Source of the DNA: Arthrobacter zhaoxinii
GTDB taxonomy: Bacteria > Actinomycetota > Actinomycetes > Actinomycetales > Micrococcaceae
Length of the DNA stretch: 64,000 nucleotides
NCBI RefSeq assembly: GCF_024385505.1
Contig: NZ_JANFLT010000001.1
Span: forward strand, 620,001 to 684,000
Direction: 5' to 3'
Position numbers and translations under genes: made by a program. Positions 63,029-64,000 of this stretch are shown in pieces. The notes below the pieces were generated by a model that made no database searches, was not told where the DNA came from, and saw only the letters and a list, made by a program, of their open reading frames with translations. The stretch's first letter is position 1; the number at the start of each line of letters is the position of its first letter.

Positions 63029-64000
63029 ATGGGGAAAAACCGTACGTCCGTTTCCGTCCTTGCCGTTGCCGCCCTGGCCCTGACCCTGGTGTCCTGCTCG
63101 GCGGATAAACCTTCTCCGGATGATGCTGCCGCCGCCCTCGCGAAGGGCCTGAGCCAGCTGGACGTTTCGGCATCGGCCTTCACCGCGGGCTCACCCGATC
63201 AGGTGAACACCGAGTTGGCGGAGCTGCTCGCAGACATGGGGCCGCTCCGTCCTTCCGTCACAGTGGCCGGCATCGATGAGGACTCCGAGGACGAGGACGC
63301 CGCCACTGCCCGCCTGGCCTACGACTGGGATGTGAACAGTGATTCCCAGCCGGACTGGTCCTACGAGAGCACTGCCCAGATGCGCCGCGGCGAGGACGAT
63401 CAGTGGCTCGTCGAGTGGGCTCCGTCCGTTCTGGTCAGCTCCCTGGTCGACGGCGACCGGCTGGTCCGCACAACAACCTCCGGCGTACGCGCGGATATCC
63501 TGGACCGCAACGGAATGCCGTTGATGAGTTCGAAGCCGGTGCTGCGCATCGGCATCAACAAGCCGGACCTCGCCGAGGAGCAGCTGGCCTCTTCGGCAGC
63601 GGCAATGGCCAGCCTGACCGGGCTGGATCCCGCCGAATACACTGCCCGGGTCCAGGCAGCCGGACCCGAAGCCTTTGTCGAGGCGATTGTCCAGCGCGAG
63701 GAGGCGGAGGGCCCGGCAACCGTCACCGCAGTCGAAGCCATCCCCGGAGGACTGGCCCTCCCCGCCCAGCGAATCCTGGCTCCCACCCGCGGGTTCGCCC
63801 GCGCCCTCCTCGGCACCGTGGGCGAGGCCACGGCCGAGCTCATCGAGGAATCCGAAGGCCGGCTGTCCCCCGGCGACCAGACCGGACTCGCCGGACTCCA
63901 GAAACAGTACGATCCACAGTTGCAGGGCGCACCCGGAGTCACCGTCACCGTCGAAAACGATGCCGGAACCAACGGCATTGTGCTGACGAGCATCGACCCG
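63029..64000 (+). CDS. penicillin-binding protein lipoprotein, MecA-N/NTF2-like N-terminal part (3' end cut by window edge)
   Basis: 324 codons are visible. A lipoprotein signal peptide ends at Cys23 (lipobox LVSC). An NTF2-like MecA-N domain (about 30-140: WSYESTAQMRRGEDDQWLVEWAPS) is followed by a PBP dimerisation region starting TTTSGVRADILDRNGMPLM, as in actinobacterial class B PBPs (PbpA/Rv2864c type). The transpeptidase domain with SxxK should lie beyond the window. The ATG at 63029 is preferred because TAGCCT lies 6 nt upstream. It is divergent from the SRPBCC gene across 251 nt. Confidence 0.85.
   Translation, partial: MGKNRTSVSVLAVAALALTLVSCSADKPSPDDAAAALAKGLSQLDVSASAFTAGSPDQVNTELAELLADMGPLRPSVTVAGIDEDSEDEDAATARLAYDWDVNSDSQPDWSYESTAQMRRGEDDQWLVEWAPSVLVSSLVDGDRLVRTTTSGVRADILDRNGMPLMSSKPVLRIGINKPDLAEEQLASSAAAMASLTGLDPAEYTARVQAAGPEAFVEAIVQREEAEGPATVTAVEAIPGGLALPAQRILAPTRGFARALLGTVGEATAELIEESEGRLSPGDQTGLAGLQKQYDPQLQGAPGVTVTVENDAGTNGIVLTSIDP

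Overview
The window is about 64 kb of high-GC DNA from an actinobacterium, most likely an Arthrobacter-like member of the Micrococcaceae. The assignment rests on gene content and order: Rex, the 32-residue bS22-type ribosomal protein, a MarP/CvpA serine protease, a CRP (GlxR-type) regulator, the Ssd/Tad gene cluster, DUF3073, a HAIR operator before clpB, and many apparently leaderless start codons. No phage, plasmid, IS transposase, CRISPR array or defence island was seen. It reads as core chromosome with one repeat-filled intergenic island.

Layout. 1-2.5 kb: rex (3' end cut off), a glutaredoxin-like gene, a HAD phosphatase, bS22 and a small HTH protein. 2.7-6.7 kb: gdhA, an ArsR regulator, a TetR/PH-like pair and acuC. 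6.8-8.9 kb: the two-gene Ktr/Trk potassium system. 8.9-10.0 kb: a 1.1 kb non-coding island with two ~80 bp inverted hairpin repeats, smaller repeats and a decayed copy of the 3' end of proC. 10.0-20.4 kb, all minus strand: proC, a sugar-phosphate isomerase-like gene, ppx, topA, a methyltransferase, a ketosteroid-dehydrogenase-like flavoprotein and trhO. 20.5-29.0 kb: a GNAT gene and a DUF1998 helicase converge on a seven-gene Ssd-TadA-TadB-TadC-DUF4244-TadE-TadE-like operon. 29.3-31.7 kb: a single-ORF fusion of a Baeyer-Villiger-type monooxygenase with an alpha/beta hydrolase.

31.7-46.7 kb: a family A DNA polymerase-like gene, NUDIX/nth, a membrane protein, acs, ohr with a divergent TetR gene, an MHS transporter with aroQ, a DUF2332 gene, marP, crp, a second NUDIX, ridA and a DUF4177 gene. 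46.7-50.3 kb: a class A PBP, a metallophosphoesterase and tRNA-Pro(CGG). 50.3-57.4 kb: purC/purD on the minus strand, then an asparaginase, a sterol-carrier protein, a small membrane protein and purF-purM. 57.5-64 kb: DUF3073, a septum-formation protein, clpB with a HAIR site, an SRPBCC protein and the start of a lipoprotein class B PBP.

Functional themes. Acetate metabolism is covered by acs and the acetyl-lysine deacetylase-like acuC, with a CRP-like site before acs and the CRP gene in the same window. Envelope growth and stress are covered by two PBPs, marP and the septum-formation protein. Four purine genes flank a small group of unrelated genes. The order topA, helicase, tad, acs, marP, nudix, nth, crp, ridA, ponA2, phosphoesterase resembles the Mycobacterium tuberculosis Rv3646c-Rv3683 segment as I remember it. 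Points most worth a second look are the monooxygenase-hydrolase fusion, the repeat island with the proC relic, the prevalence of leaderless starts (including a 35 bp back-to-back pair), the long-leader pilin-like protein and an in-frame 66 bp duplication in tadB.
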